Positions 1 through 8,532 are shown, numbered from the stretch's first letter. The stretch: 22,982 bases of DNA from CANHVK01 sp046304235 (GCA_046304235.1 JBKCEW010000181.1:1-22982), one strand, 5' to 3'. Notes: generated by a model from the letters alone, not told the origin. A program made the numbers and translations.

Positions 1-190
1 CTGTAATTGGAATAAAAAATCGATGAAATCGAAATGTCACTTTTTTGTTTATTAAAGATATGACAAAAAACAGTAAACTAATAATGATTACAAATGTTGA
101 AATTTTGGGAGCAATTAAAAAAACAATTAAAAAAACAGCCCACAAATAAGCATAGGTTTTTTCAAAATTCAAACGATTTAGTTTTGACAT
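1..190 (-). CDS. N-terminal part of a membrane protein in the polysaccharide locus (runs off the window)
   Basis: An open frame starts with ATG at 190 and stays open to base 1, giving about 63 residues. It begins MSKLNRLNFEKTYAYLW and then shows two hydrophobic stretches (about residues 15-27 and 31-45), the second followed by a basic patch (NKK, RFHR). This fits the first two membrane helices of a multi-pass inner-membrane protein. The start lies 13 bases inside the end of the upstream glycosyltransferase gene, so the two are probably translationally coupled. By position it could be a second O-antigen polymerase or ligase, or another polysaccharide membrane enzyme. No diagnostic motif is visible in this fragment, so I leave the function open. 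The coding frame and topology are read from the sequence; the pathway role is inferred from context. Confidence 0.7.
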   Translation of the reverse strand, partial: MSKLNRLNFEKTYAYLWAVFLIVFLIAPKISTFVIIISLLFFVISLINKKVTFRFHRFFIPIT

Positions 191-1200
191 ACTAATTGAG
201 TATAGAGTGTTAAAAACATTTCTTTGGACTTTTGAGCAGATACATTTTTGGAATCTAAAATTGTTCTGTTTTTTTGAATTAAGGTATTAAAATCAAGTTT
301 TTTTATAGAGAAAAAAGGATTTTCTCCTTTTTTTTCAATAATTCCATTTTCTAAATGTTCGATCCACTCTTTTGAAACTTCTATATCAGAAACTATTGGA
401 ATACAGCCTGCTGACATCGACTCAAGTAAACTTACAGAGGTACCATCACTTTTAGGTATAGAGATATAAACTTTAGCTTTTGCATAATATCGATGATTTT
501 GATCTTTATCTAGCCAACCAACAAATTCTACTTTTGAATTTAAATTGTTTTTTTCAACTTGGATTTTTAGCTCATCTGTTCCTTCTCCAATGCCTGCAAT
601 TATCAAGCGCCACGAATCATCCGTTTCAGCAAATTCTTTAAAATAATCAATGATATTAGAAATACGATACAAAGAAGTATGTAAACGATTCGAATAAATG
701 ATGTTCTCTTTTTCTACTGGTTCGATATAATCTATACCATATTGTAATAAAACAAACTTTGCATCATTTTTTTCAATTCGCTTCATCATTTTTATCATGT
801 CTTTTGCATCAGCAGTTACAAAATCGGATCTATTTATTATGTATTTTGTAATGTAATAAAACAATCTGTTTTTCCAAGGCATTATAAGTACATCAGATCC
901 CCAAGCTGTAGAAATAATTGGGATTCTTCTAGGTATAAACAAACTGACTATAAACGCAAAACGATTCAATTGATGAATATGAACAAGCTCGGGATTTAAA
1001 TTTTTAATTATTTTTCGAATCCTTATTAGATTAAATAAGATTTGAATAAAATTTAAACTTCTAATCTTGAAAGTAAACTCTTTATTATCAAGCAGAAAGC
1101 CGGATTTCTCTTCGGTAAATAAATATTGATCTACCGAAGTCATTCTTTGTAAAAAGGAAGACACATGAACCGATTTAGAGCCTACATTTAAAACCTTCAT
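178..1200 (-). CDS. GT4-like glycosyltransferase, 340 aa
   Basis: Probable cytoplasmic glycosyltransferase that adds one sugar from a nucleotide-sugar donor to a lipid-linked oligosaccharide. The N-terminal half resembles a GT-B acceptor domain (MKVLNVGSKSVHVSSF) with a helix-strand pattern ending in AWGSDVLI (residues 99-106). The C-terminal half carries the GT4 donor-site signature: FVGWLDKDQ, then SIPKSDGTSVSLLESMSAG around residues 247-265. Here the family's E-x7-E motif appears as D252-x7-E260. At 340 residues it is slightly short for GT4. The start is ATG at 1200, overlapping the stop of the preceding gene as ATGA (four bases), which is typical of coupled translation. Its closest look-alike here is the protein at 2402-3310, which shares W-x(0,1)-GSDV and a DG-x6-E donor motif. 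Glycosyltransferase is well supported; the sugar and linkage cannot be read from sequence. Confidence 0.85.
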   Translation of the reverse strand: MKVLNVGSKSVHVSSFLQRMTSVDQYLFTEEKSGFLLDNKEFTFKIRSLNFIQILFNLIRIRKIIKNLNPELVHIHQLNRFAFIVSLFIPRRIPIISTAWGSDVLIMPWKNRLFYYITKYIINRSDFVTADAKDMIKMMKRIEKNDAKFVLLQYGIDYIEPVEKENIIYSNRLHTSLYRISNIIDYFKEFAETDDSWRLIIAGIGEGTDELKIQVEKNNLNSKVEFVGWLDKDQNHRYYAKAKVYISIPKSDGTSVSLLESMSAGCIPIVSDIEVSKEWIEHLENGIIEKKGENPFFSIKKLDFNTLIQKNRTILDSKNVSAQKSKEMFLTLYTQLVCQN

Positions 1201-2405
1201 AACATCTTTAAAATTATTTCTTCTAATTTCTTTACTTGATACTTTCTGTGTAATGACAAAATTTGTTCATCCTTAGCACACCTAATACTCCCCGATTCTA
1301 GGTCATTTTCCCAGTGTAAGATCGATTCTGCACCTTTCACATAATCATTGTAATCAACTACATAACCAGCATTAAAATTAGTAATTAAAGATGCAGCTAC
1401 ATCCTCCAAATCAACAAAGGCTAAAATCGGTCGTTTAGAAGATAGATAATCAAATATTTTTCCTGAATAAACACCCTTTCTTTCACCCTTTGGTAAGATT
1501 AATAAATTAGCATCCATCTCAGCCATTTTGGTAATTGATTCCTGGTAACTTATTGTAGGAAATATCTTTAACCTGTCTTCTATTTCTTTCGGAACTGTAA
1601 AGTTTTTATGAACACCATAAAAATGAAACTCAATATTAGCCTTTAAAAGATGTATAACTTTAATAAAAGAATGAAAAAAAACATCTGGTTTAATATCAGC
1701 ATAAAAAGTTCCGAAATAACCAATTTTCAATACATTATCTTCAGGGTATTTCCAATTAGAGACTGAAACCGTATGATCAAAACCATTTCTGATTTCTTCA
1801 AAAATTTGAATGTTAGGACAAAGTTTTTTAAAATCTTCTAAAATTGGTTTACTAACACTCGTCAAACAGGTTGCATATTGATTTATCTGATGTTCTACAT
1901 CTCTTAATCGATCTCTACCTGATTTACTAATATTTGGATTTTTACTCATTTCATCTCGCATATCAGCTATCCAAGGCACCTTATTTTTTTTGATAAAATT
2001 TAATGCGATTAAATGTGCTTCTTCAGGAGCATATGAGCTAATTATGACTTGATAAGGTGATTCAGCATGATTTAATTCTAAGTTATTTGAAGTTTTATCA
2101 CACCAATTTTTATATCTACTTGTTTTTAACTTAGCTAAAACTATTCGAATGACTGTTTTAGTATTATGTACGAAAAATGAGTCTTGAGGATTTGCTTTAA
2201 AATAGTTTATTAAATCATTGTTTTTAAACTGATAGTTTTTCAGGTTATCCTTTAATTTTAATATCGTATTCTTATCTCCTAAAGAATATACATCGATATG
2301 GAAACTTGAATTTTCGGAAAGGTATTTGGCGAAAGCAAACATTCTGTTCACCGCTACTCCTTTCTGTGGAGGAAACCAAGTTGTTATGAGAGCGATGCGA
2401 ATCAT
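1197..2405 (-). CDS. GT4-family glycosyltransferase, 402 aa
   Basis: Probable GT-B-fold glycosyltransferase of polysaccharide repeat-unit assembly. The N-terminus, IRIALITTWFPPQKGVAVNR, is the usual GT4 opening (strand, glycine-containing loop, R-M at the first helix). Mid-protein, ISSYAPEEAHLIAL and PWIADMRDE match the inter-domain part of this family. The donor domain follows with LKIGYFGTFY, IEFHFYGVH and GVYSGKIFDYLSSKRPILAF, the last standing in for the usual K-[IL]-x-E-Y-[LM] nucleotide-binding segment, with Asp in place of Glu. The length is normal for the family. It overlaps both neighbours by four bases (ATGA), so it is embedded in a tightly coupled operon. It is less similar to the other two transferases here than they are to each other. 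Acceptor, donor and linkage are unknown. Confidence 0.87.
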   Translation of the reverse strand: MIRIALITTWFPPQKGVAVNRMFAFAKYLSENSSFHIDVYSLGDKNTILKLKDNLKNYQFKNNDLINYFKANPQDSFFVHNTKTVIRIVLAKLKTSRYKNWCDKTSNNLELNHAESPYQVIISSYAPEEAHLIALNFIKKNKVPWIADMRDEMSKNPNISKSGRDRLRDVEHQINQYATCLTSVSKPILEDFKKLCPNIQIFEEIRNGFDHTVSVSNWKYPEDNVLKIGYFGTFYADIKPDVFFHSFIKVIHLLKANIEFHFYGVHKNFTVPKEIEDRLKIFPTISYQESITKMAEMDANLLILPKGERKGVYSGKIFDYLSSKRPILAFVDLEDVAASLITNFNAGYVVDYNDYVKGAESILHWENDLESGSIRCAKDEQILSLHRKYQVKKLEEIILKML

Positions 2406-3310
2406 AAAATGGAATTAATAAAATTCACATAACTCGGAATCACTTCATTTCTAATATATTTTTTCAATATTAAATTTGATTGATTTGCATTTGATTGCAT
2501 CTGTCTATTTTGTAGCAACAAGGATATGTTTTTGATTTGAAAGATTAATTCATGAGTACTTGATGCTAAATGAGAATATTCATTAGGGTAAGTCCATATA
2601 ACTTCACACCCTTTTGATAAAGCTTCTGTAACTGTCAGAGCGTTTCCGTCATGTTTAGTCATTCTAACAAAAATAGGACATTGTAACATCATTTTATCCA
2701 CTTCATTTGAAGATTTCCAACCATGAACAATAACATTATTAGGCAAAGGTTTAAAAGAATTACAATTAGAACCAATCACATGAAATTCAATTTCTTTTAA
2801 TTCTTTTGCAGCATCGATTATTGATTCAAAACCATACAAACTTTCATTGTTTTGAGAAACATAAGTTAATACAGATACTTTAGCATAAGTATGATGAATT
2901 TCGGATCCTTCAATATGTTTAAATGGCAAAAGTCGAGCATTTATGTTAATTGATTTTAACTCATCAATCAAATAATCAAAATCTGATACATGAATTGAAT
3001 TGTTAATATAATCAAGATTAATTGTTTGATTATTAAACCTAGATTGAGCAATCATAACATCAGAACCTTGCCATTGCATTAAGATTTTTTTCTTCCATTT
3101 CATCGCCCAATTCAATGCACCACTATTATCGGAAACACCATTAAAGGAAATTATCAATTTAGAAAATGGAACCAGAAAGAAAAATAATAATTTATCTAAT
3201 TTAGAATAATATGTATCCAAAAAGATATAAGTACGTTTTGAATCAAACTCATTTAAATCTTTTACTAACTTTTTACCAAAATAAGGTAATCCATTAACTA
3301 AAACTAACAT
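2402..3310 (-). CDS. Short GT4-like glycosyltransferase, 302 aa
   Basis: Likely glycosyltransferase acting in the cytoplasm on the growing lipid-linked glycan. The N-terminal domain is compact (MLVLVNGLPYFGKKLVKDL) and includes WQGSDVMI at residues 80-87. The C-terminal domain contains VLTYVSQN, LKEIEFHVIG, VIVHGWKSSNEV and then TKHDGNALTVTEALSKGC (about 218-235), the donor-binding signature with D221-x7-E229. At 302 residues it is about 60-100 shorter than a standard GT4 enzyme, with the shortening in the N-terminal acceptor domain. No frameshift is visible and the frame is intact. It ends in an ATGA overlap with the next gene and starts 17 bases inside the end of the polymerase gene. The related 178-1200 protein shares both signatures, so the two may be paralogues. 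Confidence 0.8.
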   Translation of the reverse strand: MLVLVNGLPYFGKKLVKDLNEFDSKRTYIFLDTYYSKLDKLLFFFLVPFSKLIISFNGVSDNSGALNWAMKWKKKILMQWQGSDVMIAQSRFNNQTINLDYINNSIHVSDFDYLIDELKSININARLLPFKHIEGSEIHHTYAKVSVLTYVSQNNESLYGFESIIDAAKELKEIEFHVIGSNCNSFKPLPNNVIVHGWKSSNEVDKMMLQCPIFVRMTKHDGNALTVTEALSKGCEVIWTYPNEYSHLASSTHELIFQIKNISLLLQNRQMQSNANQSNLILKKYIRNEVIPSYVNFINSIL

Positions 3311-4655
3311 GCTTTATCGATTTAAATGACAGAAAATCTTCCGAATAGCATAAAACAATCACTGAAAAAACAATCCAATTTATGTCCAAATATAAAAAAG
3401 CTGAAGGCATAAGACCCTGTAAATAATAAATACCAATCAAAATGAAAAACATCAAATTCCATTTAGCCTTCAAAATTTTTATAATAAACAAAATTAAGGG
3501 TATCAAAAAAACAATTAATCCAATAACACCATATTGAGAAATCATCTCAATGAAGTAATTATGCGGAGAACAATTTTTATCAATTGGATATTTAGTTTCA
3601 TATTTACCTAATAAGTACCTAAATTGACCTGGTCCTACGCCTATCAATGGAGAAGACTTAAACAACTTAATTCCATTAATAAATAAATTTTTTCTAACCG
3701 TATATGAATCAAGCTTACTTTCTTCTTGAATTGCAGAATCTAAAGAAAAACCTTCTTTTGCTTGAAGTTTTGAAGTAGATTTTTTACTTTCTATTGAATT
3801 TTGAGCTTTATCATCTTTTAAAGACTCTATTTGAGTGATTATAATCGGTCCTAAATAAATTTTATTTGAAAGAATTATTAATGCAAAAGGAAAAATGAAA
3901 TACAATAAATATTTAAACTTAAACATTGAAATATAATTTGACAATAAAAAAATAATTAGTAGCATCATTAACAAAAGTATAGCAAAACGAGATAAAGCAA
4001 TATGTGCAAAAAATAGATTTAATACTAATATTGAAAAAACTAATAGTTTATTCTCAAACAATTTTTTGTTAAATATAAAAACTGTAATTGACACCCCTAT
4101 TGAATACACTAAATAATCATTTGGATTATCATATACGAATAATGGTGCATAGTTTACTGTAGCCATACCCTGAGATAATCGATAAGTATATTCACCGCTA
4201 ATATGAATACCAATTAAAGATTCTATAACTCCAAAAATTAAAACAAAAAAAGTAAAAAAAAGAAAACCTTTATTAAAATAAAAAATGAATTTTTGTTTTG
4301 ATAATGAGTACTTTGCTAATATAAAATTGAAGTAATATAGATTGAATAAAATAATCGAATGAAGATCAAATAGAGCTTCCTTTTTTCCGGGTACATATAA
4401 GGAAAATAGAAAAGATTGAATTAGAAAAATAAACAAAATAAACCCTATACTTTTCTCTAATTTAGATAAATGAAATAAGAATTTTATTGAAGCAAGAAAA
4501 AAAATAAATCCAAGGATTAAACTAGGATATACAGTAGCAAAACCAACAGAAAAATGAATTATTTTAGCACCAAAAGGAATACTTACCAACCAAGATAAAA
4601 AAGATAATTGTTGAATAGAGAACGGATCAACTTTTTTCAAAAAATCTCTTACCAT
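3294..4655 (-). CDS. O-antigen polymerase or ligase (Wzy/WaaL-like), 453 aa
   Basis: Multi-pass inner-membrane protein expected to join lipid-linked repeat units, or to transfer the finished chain, on the periplasmic side. The protein is almost entirely hydrophobic helices except for one long polar loop (about residues 275-345, rich in K, S, D and E). The loop is followed by the signature of the Wzy_C/O-antigen ligase family: SSPLIGVGPGQFRYLLGKY, then NCSPHNYFIEMISQYGVIGL. The invariant-type GxGxG-F and PHN-x6-YG features are present. The length and layout (about ten or more helices with a large periplasmic loop near the C-terminus) are normal. Polymerase and ligase cannot be separated by sequence alone; with a Wzx-type flippase next door, a Wzy role is the simpler reading. 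ATG at 4655 lies two bases after the flippase stop. Confidence 0.87.
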   Translation of the reverse strand: MVRDFLKKVDPFSIQQLSFLSWLVSIPFGAKIIHFSVGFATVYPSLILGFIFFLASIKFLFHLSKLEKSIGFILFIFLIQSFLFSLYVPGKKEALFDLHSIILFNLYYFNFILAKYSLSKQKFIFYFNKGFLFFTFFVLIFGVIESLIGIHISGEYTYRLSQGMATVNYAPLFVYDNPNDYLVYSIGVSITVFIFNKKLFENKLLVFSILVLNLFFAHIALSRFAILLLMMLLIIFLLSNYISMFKFKYLLYFIFPFALIILSNKIYLGPIIITQIESLKDDKAQNSIESKKSTSKLQAKEGFSLDSAIQEESKLDSYTVRKNLFINGIKLFKSSPLIGVGPGQFRYLLGKYETKYPIDKNCSPHNYFIEMISQYGVIGLIVFLIPLILFIIKILKAKWNLMFFILIGIYYLQGLMPSAFLYLDINWIVFSVIVLCYSEDFLSFKSIKHVSFS

Positions 4656-4657
4656 AT

Positions 4658-5971
4658 TTATTTTTTTAATTCAAATGAATTGGATTTTGATAGTTTGAAA
4701 AACCATATCATCACGATTATAAGAAACAAAAATTGAGTCCAATTAATATACTTTAAAATTGTTTCAAAAGATATTGAAACTACAAAATAAGGAGAAGTTA
4801 AAAATCCTATTAATAAAACAGAACCTATTAAACCAACAAAGAAAAATTCTTTTAATTTTCCAAGAACTACAGGTAATTGAGAAACGGGGGAAACTACCAG
4901 ATTCATCATTAACCATGGAGCCATAATTTCTGAATATCTTCCTGCTAATGCCCATTCTTTACCAAACACAAACGAAAATAAAGTTTCACCAAAAAAATAT
5001 AATACACTAAAAGGTACAATTGATATAAAAAATAAATTTCGCATAGTTTGAATAGTAATCTCATAAATAGATTCACCTTGATTTTTTTTTGAAGCAATTT
5101 TTTGAAAATAAACTTGACCTATAGCACCGCCTATAACAGTTAAAGGTAACTTCAACATTTTAAATGAAAAATCATAAGAACCTAATTCATTTTTAGTATA
5201 AAAAAGTAATATAAAAAAAACAATTAATAATTCCCTTGTTATATCCATCAAAGCATGAGGAAGGTTTACTTTTGGAAAATCGATATATGTTTTACCAATG
5301 ATATTTTTTCTCTTTTTAATCGAAAAGTCTTTATATTTTAACTTCAAGAGATGATATTTTCTTGTAAACCATGCACCTGGAAGAGTAACTCCTATAATAT
5401 ACCCTAGAATAAGACCTTTGTAACCTAGTCCTATTGTACCAAAAAGAACATTTGAAAAATTCATTGATAAAGAATTAAATATTCTAAATCTGCTAACTTC
5501 TTTAAATTGACCTAGTCTCATCGCCCAACTATTTCCAATATTCATCATACATAATGGTACAAATCCTATTGGAATCATAAGGTAAAGAAACGATTCGTTT
5601 TTATTATTCAATCCAAATGTGACATATAAAATTGATAAAAATAATGATATAATAAAGGAAATAAGAATCAATTGAACGATAAGTCTATATAAAGAAAAAG
5701 CATGCTCATTCCTTTTTGGTAGGGCCAATGCTGATTCAAATCTTGCTGTTGCTAATGTTGAAACAAAAATGATAATTCTTGTATAAATTGAAAAATTAGC
5801 TGTTTCTTCTGGAGAATATAACCTTGAAATAATAGGAGATAAAGCAAAAACAACTAGCTGTGACAAAAAAGTACCTGAAACTAAAGTTGTTACAGATCTA
5901 GTAAAATCATTATTAAACTTAGATAATCTCAAGATTTTAAAATTTAATTTCAAATAAAATAAGAGCTTCAA
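4658..5971 (-). CDS. Polysaccharide flippase, Wzx-like (MOP superfamily), TTG start
   Basis: Integral membrane transporter likely to flip undecaprenyl-linked repeat units across the inner membrane. It has about a dozen hydrophobic segments. The first conserved region, TLVSGTFLSQLVVFALSPII followed by SRLYSPEETANFSIY, is typical of polysaccharide biosynthesis/O-antigen flippases, and ATARFESALALPK follows it. The length of 437 residues is normal. The start is unusual: the frame is closed by TGA immediately upstream of the TTG at 5969-5971, and there is no in-frame ATG before the first conserved region (the first internal Met is roughly 125 residues in). TTG at 5971, or possibly a later TTG at codon 15, must therefore initiate, unless the sequence carries a frameshift. 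An out-of-frame ATG at 5973-5975 opens a reading frame of about a dozen codons only. The gene lies 39 bases after the PIG-L deacetylase gene and two bases before the polymerase gene. Confidence 0.87.
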   Translation of the reverse strand: MKLLFYLKLNFKILRLSKFNNDFTRSVTTLVSGTFLSQLVVFALSPIISRLYSPEETANFSIYTRIIIFVSTLATARFESALALPKRNEHAFSLYRLIVQLILISFIISLFLSILYVTFGLNNKNESFLYLMIPIGFVPLCMMNIGNSWAMRLGQFKEVSRFRIFNSLSMNFSNVLFGTIGLGYKGLILGYIIGVTLPGAWFTRKYHLLKLKYKDFSIKKRKNIIGKTYIDFPKVNLPHALMDITRELLIVFFILLFYTKNELGSYDFSFKMLKLPLTVIGGAIGQVYFQKIASKKNQGESIYEITIQTMRNLFFISIVPFSVLYFFGETLFSFVFGKEWALAGRYSEIMAPWLMMNLVVSPVSQLPVVLGKLKEFFFVGLIGSVLLIGFLTSPYFVVSISFETILKYINWTQFLFLIIVMIWFFKLSKSNSFELKK

Positions 5972-6010
5972 TCATTTAAATAACTAAAAATCAAACAATT
6001 GCTTATTTAC

Positions 6011-6649
6011 TTAATTTAATATCCAACGAATAATTTCAAATGCTTCTGCGTATCTAGTTCCTATTTGCACTCCCCTAGTTCGAGCTAATGAGCGAATAAA
6101 GTCTTCATCTGAATAAGGTCTATGAGCTTGAGATTGATATGCTTTCAAAGCGTTTACTTTAGTTTTAATATTTTCTTCACTCAAATGAATAAAACTTGAT
6201 GTTGTAAATGAAAAATTATTCCATGGAAGTTCATAGGAAAGTATACTTGAAAATTTAAATGCTCTCAACCCCTCTTCAGCGATAGTATGGTGATCTTGAT
6301 GTATATCTGTAATCGTTGGCATAAAAACTAGATCAGGGTTAATATCTGTTCTAAGTTGGATTAAATCATCTAAAATTTCTTGTCTATGATAACCAAATGT
6401 TCTTACATCATAATCAAAAAGGATCAAATTTTCAGGTTTAATCCCTAAAATACTCGTAGCTTCTTTTACTTCAGTAATCAGTATATCTGATGGAAATTGT
6501 GGTAAAACAGATTGTTGACAAGCTGAAAATGCAGCATAATATACATCGTGTCCCTCCTGAATAAACTTTGCTATTGTCCCCCCACAACCAAATTCTCCAT
6601 CATCAGTATGTGGAGCTAAAACTAATATTTTACTTCTTTTTACTAACAT
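6011..6649 (-). CDS. PIG-L/LmbE family zinc-dependent deacetylase, 212 aa
   Basis: Probable metal-dependent amidohydrolase that removes an acetyl group from an N-acetyl sugar; in this setting perhaps a GlcNAc-type residue of a lipid-linked or nucleotide sugar. The N-terminal signature KILVLAPHTDDGEFGCGGTI (residues 7-26) corresponds to the family's AHPDDE motif. H14, D16 and D17 are the expected metal-binding and catalytic residues. The second family motif, IHQDHHTI (116-123), supplies the remaining metal-binding histidine. The usual Pro is replaced by Thr in PHTDD, which the family tolerates. The length is normal. Relatives deacetylate GlcNAc-malate (BshB), GlcNAc-PI or mycothiol precursors. 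No bacillithiol genes adjoin it, and it heads a polysaccharide operon, so a glycan-modifying role is favoured. Its ATG comes only four bases after the rny terminator T-tract, leaving little room for its own promoter. Confidence 0.88.
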   Translation of the reverse strand: MLVKRSKILVLAPHTDDGEFGCGGTIAKFIQEGHDVYYAAFSACQQSVLPQFPSDILITEVKEATSILGIKPENLILFDYDVRTFGYHRQEILDDLIQLRTDINPDLVFMPTITDIHQDHHTIAEEGLRAFKFSSILSYELPWNNFSFTTSSFIHLSEENIKTKVNALKAYQSQAHRPYSDEDFIRSLARTRGVQIGTRYAEAFEIIRWILN

Positions 6650-6653
6650 AATG

Positions 6654-6680
6654 AAAAAAAAGCCTCCATATTATGGAGGC
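6654..6680 (-). terminator. Rho-independent terminator of rny
   Basis: On the minus strand GCCTCCAT and ATGGAGGC form a perfect 8-bp stem around a 3-base AAT loop (6662-6680), followed directly by eight T residues (6661-6654). It begins six bases after the rny stop codon. The T-tract ends four bases before the PIG-L ATG. Confidence 0.93.
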
Positions 6681-6685
6681 ATATA

Positions 6686-8218
6686 TTATTTTGCGTAATT
6701 AACTGATCGTTTCTCTCGAATAACGGTAACTTTTACTTGACCAGGATAGGTCATTTCAGTTTGTATTCGTTGAGATATTGAAAATGATAATTCATCTGCC
6801 TTTAAGTCAGATACTTTCTCACTTTCTACTAAAACTCTTAATTCTCTACCAGCTTGAATAGCATATGCATTAGAGACACCGTCATAAGATAATGCTAGGT
6901 TTTCAAGTTCTTTAATTCGTTTAATATATGATTCTACTATTTCCCTACGAGCACCTGGTCTTGCTCCAGAAATAGCATCACAAACTTGTACAATAGGAGA
7001 AATTAATGTTGTCATTTCAATTTCATCATGGTGGGCACCTATGGCATTACATACATCTGGTTTTTCACCATACTTTTCAGCTAGCTTCATACCTAAAATT
7101 GCATGTGGTAGTTCTGGTTCTTCATCAGGAACTTTTCCAATATCGTGAAGTAATCCAGCTCTTTTAGCAATTTTTACATTTAAGCCTAATTCAGATGCCA
7201 TTATTGCGCACATATTAGCAACCTCTCTTGAGTGTTGTAATAAATTTTGTCCATAAGAAGAACGATATTTCATTCTACCCACCATTCTCATTAATTCAGG
7301 ATGTAATCCGTGAATGCCTAAATCAATACATGTTCTTCTGCCTGTTTCAGCAATTTCTTCTTCTAATGATTTTTTAGTTTTAGCTACAACCTCTTCAATT
7401 CTTGCTGGGTGAATGCGACCATCAGAAACTAATTGATGTAAAGACAAACGAGCTATTTCTCTTCTAACAGGATCAAAACAAGATAAGATAATTGCTTCTG
7501 GTGTATCATCTACTATTATTTCAACACCTGTAGCAGCCTCAATTGCACGAATATTTCTTCCTTCCCTACCAATAATCCTTCCCTTAACTTCGTCTGAATC
7601 TATATTAAAAACTGAAACAGCATTTTCAACAGCTTGTTCTGTTGCTACACGTTGAATTGTTTGAACAACAATCTTTTTTGCTTCCCTGTTCGCGTTCAAT
7701 TTAGCCTCTTCAGTAACCTCTTTGATATGAGCCATAGCTTGTGTGCGAGCTTCATCTACTAATGCCTCCATCATATGGTTCCTAGCTTCGTCAACAGTCA
7801 TTCCGCTAATTCGAGAAAGTTCAGCAACTCTTTTTTGTTGAATTTTATCTAGCTCAATATGTTTAGCCTCTACTGAAGTAAGTTTATGCTCATAGTCAGA
7901 ATGAACTTTCTCAAGTTCTTTCTCTTTTCTAGCAACTTCTTCTGTCTTTTGGGACAAGGTTTTTTCTTTTGCTTTTACTTTATCTTCATTCGATTGCATT
8001 TTACGCTCTCGATCACGAATAACCTCTTCGTGTTCTTCTTTTAATTTTAAAAAGCGCTCCTTTGCTTGCAGAATCTTATCTTTTTTAACTGATTCTCCCT
8101 CGTGTTCTGCATCAGCAAGAATTTTTTCAGTACGTTTTTTTAATAAAACATTTTGAATGATAAAGGCTATAACACCACCTATTACCAAACCAATGATACT
8201 ACCTAATAATATCTCCAT
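6686..8218 (-). CDS. rny: Ribonuclease Y
   Basis: Membrane-anchored endoribonuclease that starts bulk mRNA decay and also processes transcripts. All RNase Y modules are visible in order: one N-terminal membrane helix (residues 3-25), a long charged coiled coil (about 28-200, rich in E and K), a KH RNA-binding domain with GRIIGREGRN at 213-222, and an HD catalytic domain. Within the HD domain the expected metal ligands are H329, the H358-D359 pair in LLHDIGK, H396/H397 in AHHDE, and D414. The length of 510 residues is typical and the C-terminus ends in VIREKRSVNYAK as usual. ATG at 8218 lies 33 bases after zapA, a neighbour pairing often seen in Bacteroidota. Its transcript ends at the strong hairpin directly behind the stop codon. 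Confidence 0.97.
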   Translation of the reverse strand: MEILLGSIIGLVIGGVIAFIIQNVLLKKRTEKILADAEHEGESVKKDKILQAKERFLKLKEEHEEVIRDRERKMQSNEDKVKAKEKTLSQKTEEVARKEKELEKVHSDYEHKLTSVEAKHIELDKIQQKRVAELSRISGMTVDEARNHMMEALVDEARTQAMAHIKEVTEEAKLNANREAKKIVVQTIQRVATEQAVENAVSVFNIDSDEVKGRIIGREGRNIRAIEAATGVEIIVDDTPEAIILSCFDPVRREIARLSLHQLVSDGRIHPARIEEVVAKTKKSLEEEIAETGRRTCIDLGIHGLHPELMRMVGRMKYRSSYGQNLLQHSREVANMCAIMASELGLNVKIAKRAGLLHDIGKVPDEEPELPHAILGMKLAEKYGEKPDVCNAIGAHHDEIEMTTLISPIVQVCDAISGARPGARREIVESYIKRIKELENLALSYDGVSNAYAIQAGRELRVLVESEKVSDLKADELSFSISQRIQTEMTYPGQVKVTVIREKRSVNYAK

Positions 8219-8251
8219 AACTCTCCTTTTAACTACTTTGTTATTTGTTTA

Positions 8252-8530
8252 TTAAAGAGAATTTAGATCTTTAAGAAGATTTTCAAGTTTATTTTCAACC
8301 TGTTCCAACTCTGAAGTTGAATTTTGAGTAACAGAATTTTTAGTTGCTAATTGGAGTGCAGTCATAGCAAGTAAATCTTGCATGTCTTTAACTGCATAAT
8401 TTTCCTGTAACATCTTTATAGCTCTATTGATATCATCAGCTGCTTTGAGAATTTTAATATCCTCTCCTTCATTTACAGTTAAAGGATATGTTCTTCCAGC
8501 AACAACTATTTTTAATGATAATTTACCCAT
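8252..8530 (-). CDS. zapA: Cell division protein ZapA
   Basis: Small cytoplasmic protein that cross-links FtsZ filaments at the division site. I take the ATG at 8530 (MGKLSLKIVVAGRTYPLTV), which gives 92 residues. It matches the family start, lies two bases after the stop of the coiled-coil gene, and avoids the nine extra residues (MYKPSKEVI) that would overlap that gene. The N-terminal globular ZapA head is recognisable (VAGRTYPLTVNEGEDIKILKAA, then DINRAIKMLQ). A C-terminal helical segment likely forms the dimer/tetramer coiled coil (ALQLATKNSVTQNSTSELEQVENKLENLLKDL). It sits between the coiled-coil protein gene and rny, with which it is probably co-transcribed. Identity is well supported by the head domain and by context. 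Confidence 0.9.
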   Translation of the reverse strand: MGKLSLKIVVAGRTYPLTVNEGEDIKILKAADDINRAIKMLQENYAVKDMQDLLAMTALQLATKNSVTQNSTSELEQVENKLENLLKDLNSL

Positions 8531-8532
8531 TA

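Noticed and set aside
4764..4955. Short minus-strand frame inside the flippase gene
   Set aside because: It lies in an alternative frame of a clear membrane-protein gene and has no start signal or family features.
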